Part shown: in pieces, positions 5,306-5,374 of the stretch | Numbering within the stretch: the first letter of the stretch is position 1 | Layout: each line of letters starts with the position of its first letter | The notes under the pieces: generated by a model | The model's database searches: none | What the model was told of the DNA's origin: nothing | The model's input: the letters and a program-made list of their open reading frames with translations, nothing else | Position numbers and translations under genes: made by a program | From: a bacterium | Lineage (GTDB): Bacteria > Patescibacteriota > UBA1384 > CAJBMM01 | DNA length: 5,374 nucleotides | Reading direction: 5' to 3' | NCBI GenBank assembly: GCA_027364665.1 | Contig: DAHXOW010000031.1 | Coordinates: 1-5,374 of the forward strand

Positions 5306-5314
5306 TGAGACATG
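5293..5314. promoter_or_regulatory. Perfect 7-bp dyad over -10 box and start, operator candidate
   Basis: CATGTCT (5293-5299) and AGACATG (5308-5314) are perfect inverted copies around 8 bases that contain the -10 box. If the transcript starts at 5312, the left arm is not transcribed, so the dyad could not act as an RNA hairpin and would be a DNA site for a dimeric repressor. No regulator gene is visible in the window. Confidence 0.45.
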
Positions 5315-5374
5315 AAAAGCAAAACACAAAAAAATTGGTTAATTTATTTGGCGATTATTTTGGGAATTGCCTTT
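5312..5374 (+). CDS. N terminus of an anchored or exported protein (partial)
   Basis: Twenty-one codons run from the ATG to the window edge. They encode a basic start (MKSKTQKN) followed by a hydrophobic run (WLIYLAIILGIAF), which is a signal peptide or membrane anchor. The placement is supported by a near-consensus promoter 6 nt upstream. The product cannot be identified from this fragment. Confidence 0.75.
   Translation, partial: MKSKTQKNWLIYLAIILGIAF

Overview
The window is AT-rich bacterial DNA with short intergenic gaps. It holds one clear tRNA gene and six to eight protein genes, most with an N-terminal membrane anchor or signal-like segment. The predicted products act at or outside the membrane: an M23-like domain protein, an alpha/beta hydrolase, an NlpC/P60- or CHAP-like protein, a Ser/Thr-rich stalk protein and a degenerate metalloprotease-like protein. 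Protein style, small anchored envelope proteins and a mix of leaderless and Shine-Dalgarno starts suggest a Patescibacteria/CPR-type genome. That is an inference: no taxonomic marker is present. TGA works as a normal stop for the gene at 4182-5156, so a UGA-recoded lineage is unlikely.

Layout. 1-122: left edge with two weak partial-gene candidates. 123-978 (minus): an M23-like exported protein whose frame is broken at three short nucleotide runs, with its promoter just upstream. 1120-1206 (plus): tRNA-Ser(UGA) with encoded CCA. 1271-2425 (plus): membrane-anchored alpha/beta hydrolase with a complete catalytic triad. This gene lies between two copies of an imperfect 32-bp repeat, one of which begins at the tRNA 3' end. 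2426-2677: a small CCA-ending hairpin, the second repeat copy and competing stem options. 2678-3151 (plus): Cys/His hydrolase of NlpC/P60 or CHAP type with an ambiguous N terminus at an A7 run. 3233-3260: strong two-way terminator. 3280-3486 (minus): 68-residue membrane protein with a structured leader. 3773-4177 (plus): Ser/Thr-rich stalk protein, divergent from the previous gene. 4182-5156 (minus): degenerate metalloprotease-like protein, converging on the stalk gene with a 4-bp gap. 5312-5374 (plus): start of a further anchored or exported protein, cut by the window edge.

The genes do not form one operon: strand changes often and several genes have their own promoter. The shared theme is envelope and extracellular biology. 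Three promoters (for the starts at 978, 5156 and 5312) have a -10 box exactly 6 nt before ATG, which predicts transcripts beginning at the start codon. I see no CRISPR array, transposase, integrase or recognisable defence system. The most interesting points are the leaderless promoter set, the dyad over the 5312 promoter, the possible tRNA-linked cassette around the hydrolase, and the frame breaks at nucleotide runs.
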